A stretch of DNA of 64,000 nt from Prochlorococcus sp. AG-402-L09 (GCA_003216715.1 QCIK01000002.1:1-64000), one strand, 5' to 3'. Positions 16,451 to 24,300 are shown, counted from the first letter of the stretch. Notes: generated from the letters alone by a model not told the origin. Made by a program: numbers and translations.

Positions 16451-16672
16451 TTACTTTTCCTTGTAAATACTTTTTTCTGAACACCCTAATGTTTCGCCAA
16501 AGAGAATATCTGTGCACATTGCATTACATAAAAGATAAACGACCCAACTAACAACAGGGACCCCAACTAAATAACTAAAAGGGTGTTTTACTTTGATGAA
16601 CCCAACAATGGCAACGCTTAAAACAACAATCAAGTTGATGATTCGTTTGAGGCTTTTTCTTGTTATCTGCAT
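16451..16672 (-). CDS. Small membrane protein (73 aa)
   Basis: Two hydrophobic segments (about 13-26 and 34-52) with a basic start (MQITRKSLKRIINLIVV). Three Cys lie in the C-terminal half (LLCNAMCTDI and LGCSEKS). Not recognised. Confidence 0.6.
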   Translation of the reverse strand: MQITRKSLKRIINLIVVLSVAIVGFIKVKHPFSYLVGVPVVSWVVYLLCNAMCTDILFGETLGCSEKSIYKEK

Positions 16673-16775
16673 TATCTATTTCTAGCAGAAACTTTTCTTT
16701 TTTATCTAGTTTTTACAACAACTGTTAGTCAGCTTTGTTTTCTTTGGGTATTATTTGAGATATTAAAGATTATCG

Positions 16776-17087
16776 ATGTCTTCTACTGTCACCTCAGTTT
16801 TTACTTTTAAGGTTGAAAGCACCTTTGACGAGTGGGCTGCAATCTTTGACAGCAGTGAAGCTACCAGAAGACATAGAGAGTTTAATATTCAGCCTTTGTA
16901 CAGAGGTTGTAGTGATGAAGATCCTCAAAAAATCATTGTTATCCATCAGCATCCAGAGGGTAATATTGAGAAATTTATAGCAGCCAATGGAGACTGGATG
17001 GCGAGCCACAGAGTTGATTTATCTACAATGGAGAAGTCTTCTTGGACTTGGACTGACAACCGTAGTGTTCAGTTTAAAGCCGCTTAA
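16776..17087 (+). CDS. DUF3764-type small protein (103 aa)
   Basis: The protein has a ferredoxin-like alpha/beta pattern: FTFKVESTFDEWAAIFDS, then LYRGCSDEDPQKIIVIHQH, PEGNIEKFIAANGDWM and a Trp-rich end. I recognise this as the small family labelled DUF3764, common in Prochlorococcus and of unknown role. The gene at 39324-39563 looks like a shorter relative (SKGNPEKAIVVVQALE). Confidence 0.7.
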   Translation: MSSTVTSVFTFKVESTFDEWAAIFDSSEATRRHREFNIQPLYRGCSDEDPQKIIVIHQHPEGNIEKFIAANGDWMASHRVDLSTMEKSSWTWTDNRSVQFKAA

Positions 17088-17247
17088 TAAAAATACGGGC
17101 CGTTTACCTAAGCAATAAAAGATATATTCCGGATTTTTATTATTTCTAGTCATTAACAGATATCTAGATCTGAATTTTCAAGATTAGGCATATTGATTAA
17201 TTATTTATCTACTTAAAAGAGTTTTTTTGTATGGAGATGGTGAGCTA

Positions 17248-17373
17248 TTAAAAAAATTTAATTGAATTAGAAAACTCTATGGGTATTGATATTACCCCGA
17301 TAAATAAAATTAGAATTGGGAGATTCCACAATATAAGTAACTGAATAAATTTAAACTTGGTAAATTTATACAT
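17248..17373 (-). CDS. Very small membrane protein (41 aa)
   Basis: It starts MYKFTKFKFIQLLILWNLP, contains one hydrophobic helix and ends EFSNSIKFF. It lies 2 bp downstream of a possible 26-aa frame. Composition is plausible, but no family or ribosome site supports it. Confidence 0.45.
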   Translation of the reverse strand: MYKFTKFKFIQLLILWNLPILILFIGVISIPIEFSNSIKFF

Positions 17374-17375
17374 AG

Positions 17376-17456
17376 CTAGTAATCAGTACGCTTTAGTCCC
17401 CATAAATTTCCTTGCTCTGAAGCTTTTACAATCGCTTTGTAAATATCTAATGTCAT
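17376..17456 (-). CDS. Possible 26-aa peptide
   Basis: The frame MTLDIYKAIVKASEQGNLW...RTDY is soluble and helical, and sits 2 bp upstream of the small membrane protein at 17248. The 2-bp spacing is the main support; it may be chance. Confidence 0.3.
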   Translation of the reverse strand: MTLDIYKAIVKASEQGNLWGLKRTDY

Positions 17457-17814
17457 AATTTTAATTAAATCGAATAACATTTTTAAGTTACCTTTTAAAT
17501 TACTGACTGTATGTAGGGAGTAATACCAAATATATAAAGTAAAAATTATTAATGTAATTAGTTTTTCTAATAGTTGATTATTTATGGACCTCGTTATTTT
17601 TAGTCTTTTAAAATCAATTTAAACCTATAAAAAGTAGTTTAGCTAAATTCTTTAGTACATATTTTTATCATGAATTTGGCTCGGATCTTATCTGTTATCT
17701 AATGTTTCTAAATCATTGACAGGATTTAGTTACGGTTTTCTGTCCAAAAATTGTTCGGTAGATATCTTTCACAACTATTTTGTTGTTTTTAGTATTGAAA
17801 AAATTTTATTAGAA

Positions 17815-18012
17815 ATGTCCTCAAGACCAATTACATCCTGTAAAAGATATGCTGTTAGCTACCGAGATTTTGCTAACAAAAGACATGAGTTAGGGTTTTA
17901 TGCTATTGATGCTTTTGAAGCTAGGCAGCTAGCAATTGAGTTCAACAAATTTGTTCGTGAGCATCCAAATTCTATTGATAGGATTTCTCTTAGAAATAAA
18001 GTTATCGCTTGA
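17815..18012 (+). CDS. Small basic protein (65 aa)
   Basis: I place the start at the ATG at 17815 (MSSRPITSCKRYAVSYRDF); the frame extends to 17716 but the extra residues look non-coding. The protein contains IDAFEARQLAIEFNKFVRE, an amphipathic helix, and is basic overall. No membrane segment and no known domain. Confidence 0.6.
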   Translation: MSSRPITSCKRYAVSYRDFANKRHELGFYAIDAFEARQLAIEFNKFVREHPNSIDRISLRNKVIA

Positions 18013-18134
18013 TTTCATTTCGTTTGTATGTCACTTGGCTAATAATCAATATATGTCCGGAGATATTGGTTATTTAAATAACTACTCTTGAATGATTATT
18101 TAAAATATTTAAAGTGGAATTCTAGTCTAGTATC

Positions 18135-18638
18135 TTATTTATCTTGTACCCATAAAGCAAGTCCACCACCCTTTCCTCTAGCTGATAGCCATTTACCATT
18201 GGGATCGATAGCTATTAATGCAAAAAAAGGTCTCTTTTTTTGATCCGTTGCCGGTAGAGATCTTTTTAAAATAGTCAATGAAGCTAGTTTTATTTGAATG
18301 AAATCAAAAGAAAAGGGTAATAATGGCTGCTTCCTTTCTAAATTTGCGTAGCCACTGAATCTCAGGGTTAGTAATCCAAATTTAATTGCGTTGGCGATAG
18401 TAAATTTCTCTTCTTCTTGATTCTGTGTATCTTTCTTCAACTCTAGACTGGCTGAAAGAACCTGTAGCAAAGTGCTTGAAATCGTGTCTTCTGTATCAGA
18501 TCCCTGCTTCCAAACTGAATTAAATTTCCACAGTCCTAATAGAGAGTCAAATTCAATGCCACTACCATCTACTCTTGCGCTTTTTTCTAATTCTTTAAGT
18601 TTGTCTAGAGAAGGAAGATCCATTTTATTTACGTCCAT
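18135..18638 (-). CDS. Conserved cyanobacterial hypothetical protein (167 aa)
   Basis: A soluble protein with GLWKFNSVWKQGSD (about 34-47), LRFSGYANLE and an Arg/Gly-rich end (WLSARGKGGGLALWVQ). The beta-rich pattern with GLW and repeated aromatic residues recalls a small lipocalin or fibrillin-like barrel, but I am not certain. A second Met five residues in is an alternative start. Confidence 0.6.
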   Translation of the reverse strand: MDVNKMDLPSLDKLKELEKSARVDGSGIEFDSLLGLWKFNSVWKQGSDTEDTISSTLLQVLSASLELKKDTQNQEEEKFTIANAIKFGLLTLRFSGYANLERKQPLLPFSFDFIQIKLASLTILKRSLPATDQKKRPFFALIAIDPNGKWLSARGKGGGLALWVQDK

Positions 18639-19019
18639 TACAGTTAATTTTGTTTGAGTAATTTTAATCAGATATCTGACGTCTAGTGGTTTTAGGCTTT
18701 ATTAATTTATCTGCCATGAATAGTTTTGAGTTAATTATTGCTTAATTGTACATTTATTTATTCATGTGCATTCTTTCAATATCTAATTTTCATTATGTAT
18801 CATATGAGACTTTTAAATATTTAGGTCATAATTAGAAATCAATAAGAGAGTGAGTCCCTAATTTTGGCTAATGAATTTAAACCAAGTACGTCACTCTTAA
18901 CGGTAGGACTAAATTTATTTATGCTTATTTTTTTGCTTTTAGCTATTTAGTTCATAATATTCAAGCTATGGACGGTGCTTATTCTTTTTGTTTGAATGGA
19001 GTGTTAATTAACTTCCCAA

Positions 19020-19193
19020 ATGACTACCTTTAGAGAAAGAATTAATTCACATCTCCCGATAGTGCTTCAGTTGGTAAGCACTGCATCCTTGGTTGTGATC
19101 GCTCTGTCTGCTATTTGTGGATCTCAATCGTTGAAGAAATTGTCTTCTGCTCATGAAATGCCTGGCTCGGCAGAAGTGCATCACGATCATTGA
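19020..19193 (+). CDS. Small membrane-anchored protein with His-rich end (57 aa)
   Basis: It begins MTTFRERINSHLPIVLQLV, has one hydrophobic helix at about 14-35, and ends GSAEVHHDH, which could bind a metal ion. A clear terminator hairpin follows 24 bp after the stop. Not recognised. Confidence 0.55.
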   Translation: MTTFRERINSHLPIVLQLVSTASLVVIALSAICGSQSLKKLSSAHEMPGSAEVHHDH

Positions 19194-19216
19194 AGTCCTG
19201 ATCATATAAAATGTAC

Positions 19217-19243
19217 AAAAGGGCTTGTATAAGCCCTTTTTTT
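19217..19243 (+). terminator. Intrinsic terminator
   Basis: AAAAGGGCTTGTATAAGCCC followed by seven T forms a GC-rich stem with a T-run. It ends the small gene at 19020-19193 and, because the stem is preceded by an A-run, may also stop the SRAP gene converging from the right. Confidence 0.85.
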
Positions 19244-19252
19244 GTCTTGATT

Positions 19253-19891
19253 TTATAGGAAGGATAATTGGTCGGCATTAGGTTTGTTTATTGGCTCGGC
19301 TGTCCATTCTGCTGGGTCCCATTTAGTCATTAGCGGTTTTAAAGCTTTAAGGTCTTGAGCACTTTTAACTGAAGAGATCCATTCTTCTTCTAGCCCATTT
19401 GGAATAATAACGGGCATACGGTTATGAAATTGTTTGACTAAATCATTTGGTTCGGTCGTTAGCACACAACAGCTCTCTAGTTCACATCCTTCTTTAGACA
19501 TCCATCGATTCCAAAGTCCTCCAAACCAGAAAGTTTGAGAATCTTTTCTACCTATTAGGTGACCTTTTTCTAGAAAACCATTGGCTGGTATCAAACATCT
19601 CTTATGCCTCCAGCTTGCCCGAAAAAGTTTCTTCTCTTCAACACTTTCTGATCTCGCGTTAAATGGCTTTGGCCTTGTGTTGTCAAAAGGGTCTTTACTC
19701 CACTCAGATATAAACCCCCATAGCATTATGGATGTTTGTGTCTTGCCTTCATTCTTAAGAACAAGAATTGGAGAACCTGGTTTGATTAATATTTGTGGTT
19801 CATAATTTTGACTCAATCCCCTTGGTAAATCTTTTTTTAATAGGTCAGGTAAATTTATAAATTTAGTTAATAGCTGATATCTTCCGCACAT
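19253..19891 (-). CDS. SRAP domain protein (YedK/HMCES type)
   Basis: The mature N-terminus is MCGRY; the catalytic residue of the family is Cys2, exposed after Met removal, so I start one codon after the first of two Met. NARSESVEEK at about 78-87 and FHNRMPVI supply the usual Asn, Glu and His active-site surroundings. SRAP proteins form a thiazolidine crosslink with abasic sites in single-stranded DNA and so protect replication forks. The neighbouring upstream gene is a Cas4/RecB-like nuclease, a possible repair partner. Confidence 0.85.
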   Translation of the reverse strand: MCGRYQLLTKFINLPDLLKKDLPRGLSQNYEPQILIKPGSPILVLKNEGKTQTSIMLWGFISEWSKDPFDNTRPKPFNARSESVEEKKLFRASWRHKRCLIPANGFLEKGHLIGRKDSQTFWFGGLWNRWMSKEGCELESCCVLTTEPNDLVKQFHNRMPVIIPNGLEEEWISSVKSAQDLKALKPLMTKWDPAEWTAEPINKPNADQLSFL

Positions 19892-19947
19892 CAAATTAAT
19901 CCTTTAGACGCTTTTTGATCAGAATCATTTTAAAACTAATAGCGTTC

Positions 19948-20808
19948 TTAAAATAATGGCAAAGTTCCTTGTGTAATTTCTTTTTTATTTGAATTTCTTG
20001 AAAATAGTATATTCGAATATTGATCTGCATAGGCGCAGTTCTTGCATGAAGGATTTGATTCTGGAATCTCTGATTGATTCATTAGTGTGACCATTTCATC
20101 TAGTCGACTCTCTATCCAATCATTGCTCCATTTATAGGGAACAAGATATTCATCAAAACGCATGGTCTTATTAAATTCATCTTCATCCCTTTTTGCATTG
20201 CAAACTAGAAAATAAGATATTGGATGAACACTAAAACCCATCCCCGAGAGTAAGTAAGCATAAAAGTCCATTTGAATTTTATAGGCCTCGTGAAAAGGAT
20301 CCTCTAAATAATCTTTCTTATCAACTCGTCCGTTTTTTGCTTGTGATTTGTAATCCACAATTATTAGTTGTCTTGTAATAGTGTCTTGCCAAATATCGTC
20401 TACACCTCCAGTCAAAATTATTCCGGTATCCTTGTAACGATGCATTAGTCCCCGATGAAGTGAGTTTCTCCAGTTATTTATTTCAGGATGATCAAATGGA
20501 ACAACATGAGATAGTCCATTAGATGCAAATATTCTGTGTGGAACCTGCTTTTGTCTGCAATCGTCAAATTCTTTTTTGAGTAATAGGTCAGTGGTTTCAT
20601 TGAGAGTCCAACCTGGTGTCCCTGGAGGATCAAGACCTCTTACCCTATCGAGATAAAAGCACCTTTGACACGTCAAAAAATTTGTGAAACGACCCCTACT
20701 AATTTTAAAATCTTCTTGTTGATTTGGCTTGTAGAGAGAAGACTTACGACTTCGAAGGCCTGTGGCTTCGATTGGTTCTTTTTTGCTATTTCTTTTTAGA
20801 TCAATCAT
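19948..20808 (-). CDS. PD-(D/E)XK nuclease, Cas4/RecB-like
   Basis: A 286-residue protein. ILTGGVDDIWQD (about 131-142) and LIIVDYKSQA (about 149-158) give the D...(D/E)xK active site of the PD-(D/E)XK fold, followed by QMDFYAYLL, the conserved Q-x-x-x-Y helix. It has CQRC near residue 48 and CKNC near residue 257. Such paired Cys often hold an iron-sulfur cluster in Cas4, AddB and similar nucleases, though the usual split is one plus three. No CRISPR array or cas genes are nearby, so a role in DNA repair is more likely. It lies 56 bp upstream of the SRAP gene on the same strand. Confidence 0.75.
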   Translation of the reverse strand: MIDLKRNSKKEPIEATGLRSRKSSLYKPNQQEDFKISRGRFTNFLTCQRCFYLDRVRGLDPPGTPGWTLNETTDLLLKKEFDDCRQKQVPHRIFASNGLSHVVPFDHPEINNWRNSLHRGLMHRYKDTGIILTGGVDDIWQDTITRQLIIVDYKSQAKNGRVDKKDYLEDPFHEAYKIQMDFYAYLLSGMGFSVHPISYFLVCNAKRDEDEFNKTMRFDEYLVPYKWSNDWIESRLDEMVTLMNQSEIPESNPSCKNCAYADQYSNILFSRNSNKKEITQGTLPLF

Positions 20809-21087
20809 TTTGTGTAATCACATAAAGATTTCAACTGGATTTATTCGATAGATTTAATTTCTTTAACGCAATTGTCTTTTCCCTATCAATTAAAAAATTT
20901 AGAACCTTTTTACTTAATTGAGAAGGATTTTTCAATTAATCGTTTTTAAACCTTTATAAGCTACTTTTCCGAAAATTTAGGTACGGACATATTTTTGTAG
21001 CTCGCTAATTCATTCAAACAACAAAAGTTTTCCACAGCTCCTATATGCTTAATATTGACTAAATCCCTCTATAAAAGGTTTTCCAAT
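20809..21087. other. Intergenic region, nothing recognised
   Basis: AT-rich sequence between the nuclease gene and the paired-terminator element. I see no coding frame, hairpin or repeat worth naming. Confidence 0.5.
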
Positions 21088-21322
21088 AAAAAAGACCCTA
21101 GGTATGGTGTCCTACGGGTCTGGGTGATGGGGATACTATTTCTAACCCTATTTCCCATATAAATCAACCCCCCCCTACAGATGGTGTTCATTTAAGTTTG
21201 CGATAAAACATATAGTGCTTTAATGTTGCCTAATCTGATTGATTTGATTATTATTTTTGAAAAGCTGGGTGATGGGGATCCTTCAGCAGTTTATTTTGCC
21301 CTCATGATATGAGGGCTTTTTT
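21088..21322. ncRNA. Divergent small-RNA element, locus 1
   Basis: The element contains no coding frame. At the left is a minus-strand terminator (stem GACCC/GGGTC plus TAGG/CCTA, T-run at 21093-21088). At the right is a plus-strand terminator (GCCCTCAT/ATGAGGGC, T-run from 21317). Just inside each sits the same 15-mer, CTGGGTGATGGGGAT, at 21120-21134 and 21265-21279, in the same orientation. Two RNAs transcribed outward from the centre would therefore carry mutually complementary segments. TTGCGA, 17 bp, TAATGT (about 21199-21227) is a possible rightward promoter. A second locus at 37678-37921 has the same design in inverse orientation. Confidence 0.6.
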
Positions 21323-21497
21323 ATTGCTTATTTTGTTTTGTGGTGGACCTAACCGTTTAATTATTTTTAATTAGCCTTTATATCCTTGAAATATTCATCG
21401 TGTTTGAGCATTTCGATTGTTCGATTTTTGGTATTGCAGGCGACATATATTAGATGTTTTGAAATATATGACTTGACATTACCTATTAGTTCTTGCT

Positions 21498-21511
21498 AGT
21501 ACATGTGTACT
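21498..21511. promoter_or_regulatory. LexA-box-like palindrome
   Basis: AGTACATGTGTACT fits the cyanobacterial LexA box RGTAC-N3-DGTWCB at every position. It lies 11 bp before an ATG with a good AAAGG ribosome site (21523) and about 95 bp before the start of the Cys-rich gene at 21606. It suggests DNA-damage control of what follows. Confidence 0.6.
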
Positions 21512-21522
21512 GCTAAAGGTAA

Positions 21523-21723
21523 ATGACTTTATCTGCTTCCCCGTATGCTGTCTTTAAGGCTGAAGAATGGGTATCTGCCGTAGCCCAACCTATTGGAATC
21601 GGTCAATGTCTACGACTCACCCCAAAGAAACTTGCACCTATCAGATCTTCGGTCAAGAAGAAGAGTGGCAATTCCTTGAGAAAGGGATTCTCAAAAAAAC
21701 ATGTTCAGCTTGCGTTTGCATGA
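21523..21723 (+). CDS. Possible overlapping or leader reading frame (66 aa)
   Basis: The ATG at 21523 has the ribosome site AAAGG 5 bp upstream and follows the LexA-like box. The frame (MTLSASPYAVFKAEEWVSA, then basic sequence) overlaps the better-supported gene at 21606-21887 in another phase. It may be a leader peptide, an alternative product or the sign of a frameshift; the basic second half looks like a shadow of the Cys-rich gene. Confidence 0.3.
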   Translation: MTLSASPYAVFKAEEWVSAVAQPIGIGQCLRLTPKKLAPIRSSVKKKSGNSLRKGFSKKHVQLAFA

Positions 21724-21887
21724 CATGTCAACATTTCAATTATTCCAGCGACAATCATTGCAGAACAATTCTTTCGTTTCATGTTCATCGTCGTTTTATT
21801 CCTCATGGAGATCATTTGATTTCACGTTGTCTTCTTTGGATGCGGCAACGAGAGAAAGAGATTGGTTGGTGTCCAGAGGTAGCCTGA
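21606..21887 (+). CDS. Cys-rich conserved picocyanobacterial protein (93 aa)
   Basis: I start at the ATG at 21606 (MSTTHPKETCTYQIFGQEE). The middle is LKKTCSACVCMTCQHFNY with SSDNHCRTILS after it, then SRCLLWMRQREKEIGWCPE; eight or more Cys and several His suggest metal binding. I recall similar proteins in marine Synechococcus and Prochlorococcus, without known function. Upstream lies a LexA-like box, which would place it among damage-induced genes. Confidence 0.65.
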   Translation: MSTTHPKETCTYQIFGQEEEWQFLEKGILKKTCSACVCMTCQHFNYSSDNHCRTILSFHVHRRFIPHGDHLISRCLLWMRQREKEIGWCPEVA

Positions 21888-22164
21888 CACTCTGAATAGA
21901 TCAATTTGCTTATTAGTGTTCCCATACCATCTTTGATCAGCATATGAGGTCTATTAGCTCTATTAACTAGAATTGTTTTTGTATTAGTTTTTGGATTTTC
22001 TCTCGTCCACTTGATATGGCTTTATAGTCATGATCCAATTATTTAAAGATGTCACTTTAATTGATATTGATAGATATATGAAAATTTAGTAGTCGATTAA
22101 CCATTGACTATTGAATTTAATACCCTATATGTGATAGATGTATTAAGAAAGTAATTATTGAGTT

Positions 22165-22683
22165 ATGTCTCAGTTATCCATCAAAGTTAGTGCTAAAGGT
22201 GATGCCTTGATTGCTACCTTGCAAAAGGAGATCTTTAACAGACGTCGTAAGAAGGTTACTGCTTCTCAAGTTGTTGAAACCCTTGTTGAAAGCGGTGCTA
22301 AATCTCAGTCTGATAAACGTTACGCAGCTTCTTGGAAAAACCTAATTAAAGATATCGAAAAAGCAGCTAAAGTTTCTGAGGTTCATGGAAATAAGCCAGC
22401 AAATATTAGCGCTGATGAATGGGCTTTAATTCTTTCTCATCGCACACGTAAAGGCTCTGCTCCAAAAGCTGCTGCAGCAAAAAAAACCACAGCTAAAAAA
22501 GCTGTCGCAAAAAAAACGGTTGCTAAAAAGGCAACAGCAAAAAAAGCAGTAGCTAAAAAGCCAGTTGCTAAAAAGGCTGCAGCCAAAGCTAAAGCTGAGG
22601 TTTCTGCAGTTGTTAAGCCAAGTGCTGGTAGACCTGCTAGACGTGCACGCAAAGCCAGAAAAGCACCTGAAGCAGCTAAATAA
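22165..22683 (+). CDS. Histone H1-like protein, second paralog (172 aa)
   Basis: The first 90 residues match the protein at 11135-11752 with few changes (MSQLSIKVSAKGDALIATL; VHGNKPANISADEWAL). The tail of Ala-Lys-Lys repeats is about 33 residues shorter and ends AGRPARRARKARK, again an AT-hook-like core. A nucleoid role is inferred from composition. The DNA differs at many third positions while the protein is kept, so both copies are probably under selection. The same three-way-junction RNA follows the stop codon. Confidence 0.8.
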   Translation: MSQLSIKVSAKGDALIATLQKEIFNRRRKKVTASQVVETLVESGAKSQSDKRYAASWKNLIKDIEKAAKVSEVHGNKPANISADEWALILSHRTRKGSAPKAAAAKKTTAKKAVAKKTVAKKATAKKAVAKKPVAKKAAAKAKAEVSAVVKPSAGRPARRARKARKAPEAAK

Positions 22684-22689
22684 AGCTTA

Positions 22690-22739
22690 CCCAGACCGTC
22701 AGGCGGCATGAGAGGTTCAATTCCTCTCACTGGTATTTT
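22690..22739 (+). ncRNA. Structured 3'-UTR element after the H1-like gene (copy B)
   Basis: Six bases after the stop the sequence folds as outer stem CCAG/CTGG, hairpin CCG-tcagg-CGG and hairpin GAGAGG-ttcaatt-CCTCTC, followed by TATTTT. Compared with copy A at 11760 the large hairpin has two base pairs changed on both sides (A-T to G-C). The large hairpin resembles a tRNA T-arm, but no acceptor, D-arm or anticodon arm is present. Confidence 0.55.
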
Positions 22740-22794
22740 GTAGATACCTTGATGATATTTGTATGGATCTGTTTGCTCAGGTAAATCTTTTCCT

Positions 22795-23091
22795 TTAATC
22801 AGTAACTATTAAACCTGCATTGCATAGAGCGTTGAATACCTTTTTTTTGCGTTCCATTTTTTTTTCTGTTGGCTGAAGCATATCAAGTATGGACGCAATA
22901 CAACTTATTTCATAGGAGCCTTGGGAAATGAGAGCTGCATCACATATTTCATTATTAGCAATTACAGGTTCGATACCAGTGAATTTCAATTTCTGAATTG
23001 ATGCTTTTAATACTTGCTCGAGATATTCTAGTTGTTCGTTATTCAATGTCTTTCTGTCTACATAATCCATTAGAACTAATGAGGGCGTCAC
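22795..23091 (-). CDS. KHIC-motif small protein, paralog 2 (98 aa)
   Basis: It keeps the family order with NNEICDAALISQGSYEISC then IASILDMLQP, though the Lys-His before Ile-Cys is lost. A Met at residue 8 (MDYVDRKTLNNEQ) aligns with the starts of the paralogs at 13945 and 26148 and may be the true start. Function unknown. Confidence 0.65.
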   Translation of the reverse strand: MTPSLVLMDYVDRKTLNNEQLEYLEQVLKASIQKLKFTGIEPVIANNEICDAALISQGSYEISCIASILDMLQPTEKKMERKKKVFNALCNAGLIVTD

Positions 23092-23161
23092 TACTAAATC
23101 TACAAATAACTAATTTAACTACTTTTTGGAAATATTTTGATCTCTTTGGATTTTCTACTTT

Positions 23162-23377
23162 TTAGGTGTCTTTTTTATTCATATCAGCTTTATATGCATT
23201 GAGAGCTTCTTTAATTCTTCCTGGTGCAAAAGGATTTTTACCTTTTGCCTCTTTCTTTGCTTCTTGCCATGCATTGTCGATTTCTTTCTTTGCTATCGGA
23301 TCGTTATTGAAATTTGTGTATAGCTTCATCAGATACCAAGTGCTTAAAACTAATAGACCTAGACCTAATAAATACAT
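23162..23377 (-). CDS. Small membrane protein with charged tail (71 aa)
   Basis: The N-terminal helix MYLLGLGLLVLSTWYLMKL is followed by a Lys-rich region (WQEAKKEAKGKNPFAPGRI) and ends DMNKKDT. A longer frame on the opposite strand is a shadow of this one. No known family. Confidence 0.65.
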   Translation of the reverse strand: MYLLGLGLLVLSTWYLMKLYTNFNNDPIAKKEIDNAWQEAKKEAKGKNPFAPGRIKEALNAYKADMNKKDT

Positions 23378-23456
23378 GAGGCTGTCTCGACAATTACGAC
23401 AATCTAACCAATTGAAGGGAAATTGCGCCTATAAATAAAAAAATTACGTATGCGCT

Positions 23457-23612
23457 ATGCCACTTATCGTAGATCCCTCTAAAGATACGAGTAATGGAGT
23501 TGGGAAGATTTTTATAACAATCAATATCACACTTGCCATCGCATTACCTTTGTCTGCAATTTTGGTGACTATCTTTTGGGGCTTAAAACATGGTTTCAGT
23601 AGTTTTATTTGA
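23457..23612 (+). CDS. Small membrane protein (51 aa)
   Basis: It reads MPLIVDPSKDTSNGVGKIF, then a hydrophobic helix at about 20-43, and ends LKHGFSSFI. The size and layout suit a single-span thylakoid or inner membrane protein. Not recognised. Confidence 0.55.
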   Translation: MPLIVDPSKDTSNGVGKIFITINITLAIALPLSAILVTIFWGLKHGFSSFI

Positions 23613-23633
23613 TTTCAATAGAGAAATTATTTT

Positions 23634-23792
23634 TTATCCAAATAAAGTTTTAATAAGTTCAACAAATAATTTGATGCTCCAAAATAAGATGCCTCCATAA
23701 ATAAACCCTGCCAGACCAGAAGCCCAGTCATTGTAAAATTTCCACGAAATGAGTATTACGACGATTCCAAGAAAGAGTGAATATGTAGCCAT
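23634..23792 (-). CDS. Small two-helix membrane protein (52 aa)
   Basis: MATYSLFLGIVVILISWKF forms the first helix, and AGFIYGGILFWSIKLFVEL the second. It converges with the gene at 23457-23612, the two stops being about 20 bp apart. Function unknown. Confidence 0.55.
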   Translation of the reverse strand: MATYSLFLGIVVILISWKFYNDWASGLAGFIYGGILFWSIKLFVELIKTLFG

Positions 23793-23948
23793 TATTTTGT
23801 TGTCTATTTCAAGAGACGTTTTGTGAAAAAGTTTAGAGGTCGGTATACCTAACTTTTGTGTAGTAGCAACCGAAGTGAGTGATAGTTACCGAATAATTTT
23901 CTTCGGTTCGCCTCATTCCAATCTCTCTTAATTTAAGACAGAGTAGTT

Positions 23949-24236
23949 ATGTTCTCCGAAAGAAAAGTTATGTACACTTCACTCTTCGACACTTTTTTCT
24001 CTGATTCTTTAATTGCACCTACCAGAACTGTTTATGTGGTTTCTGATAGTCAGCTTGAAGAGCTTAAGCGTAATCAACGTCAAGAGGAACTCGACGACAT
24101 CGAAGACTCCAGAAAAAGACTAGAAGAGAGCTATCAAGCTCGTATTAAAGTTCTTGATGAACGTCAAAATGAGATAAAAGAGGAACTTAAGGCTTTGTCT
24201 CCCACAAAGGTTAAGGCTGCCCTTAATAAGAAGTAA
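23949..24236 (+). CDS. Coiled-coil protein (95 aa)
   Basis: The start MFSERKVMYTSLFDTFFSD offers two Met; MYTSLFDTFF at 23970 is an alternative. After VYVVSDSQ the rest is a continuous charged helix (LEELKRNQRQEELDDIEDS and on), strongly predicted as coiled coil. A good terminator follows. I recall no named family. Confidence 0.65.
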   Translation: MFSERKVMYTSLFDTFFSDSLIAPTRTVYVVSDSQLEELKRNQRQEELDDIEDSRKRLEESYQARIKVLDERQNEIKEELKALSPTKVKAALNKK

Positions 24237-24266
24237 CTGTTAGTTGGTCTGAAGAATGTGTTTCTT

Positions 24267-24300
24267 AGCACCTCCCTATTTAAGTGGAGGTGCTTTTTTA
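24267..24300 (+). terminator. Intrinsic terminator
   Basis: AGCACCTCC-ctatttaagt-GGAGGTGCT with a six-T run ends the coiled-coil gene at 23949-24236. Confidence 0.9.

Noticed and set aside
20809-21087. Cas-type context for the Cas4-like nuclease
   Set aside because: Neither cas1/cas2 nor an array lies nearby, so the nuclease is treated as a repair enzyme.
22437-22730. Minus-strand frame of 97 codons over the second H1-like gene
   Set aside because: Same reason: the complement of Lys/Ala codons reads as Phe/Leu/Ala without stops.
22690-22735. Possible tRNA, because of a T-arm-like hairpin with GGTTCAATTCC
   Set aside because: There is no acceptor stem of seven pairs, D-arm or anticodon arm, and the paralogous element at 11760 lacks the T-loop sequence. 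It fits a shared three-way junction better.
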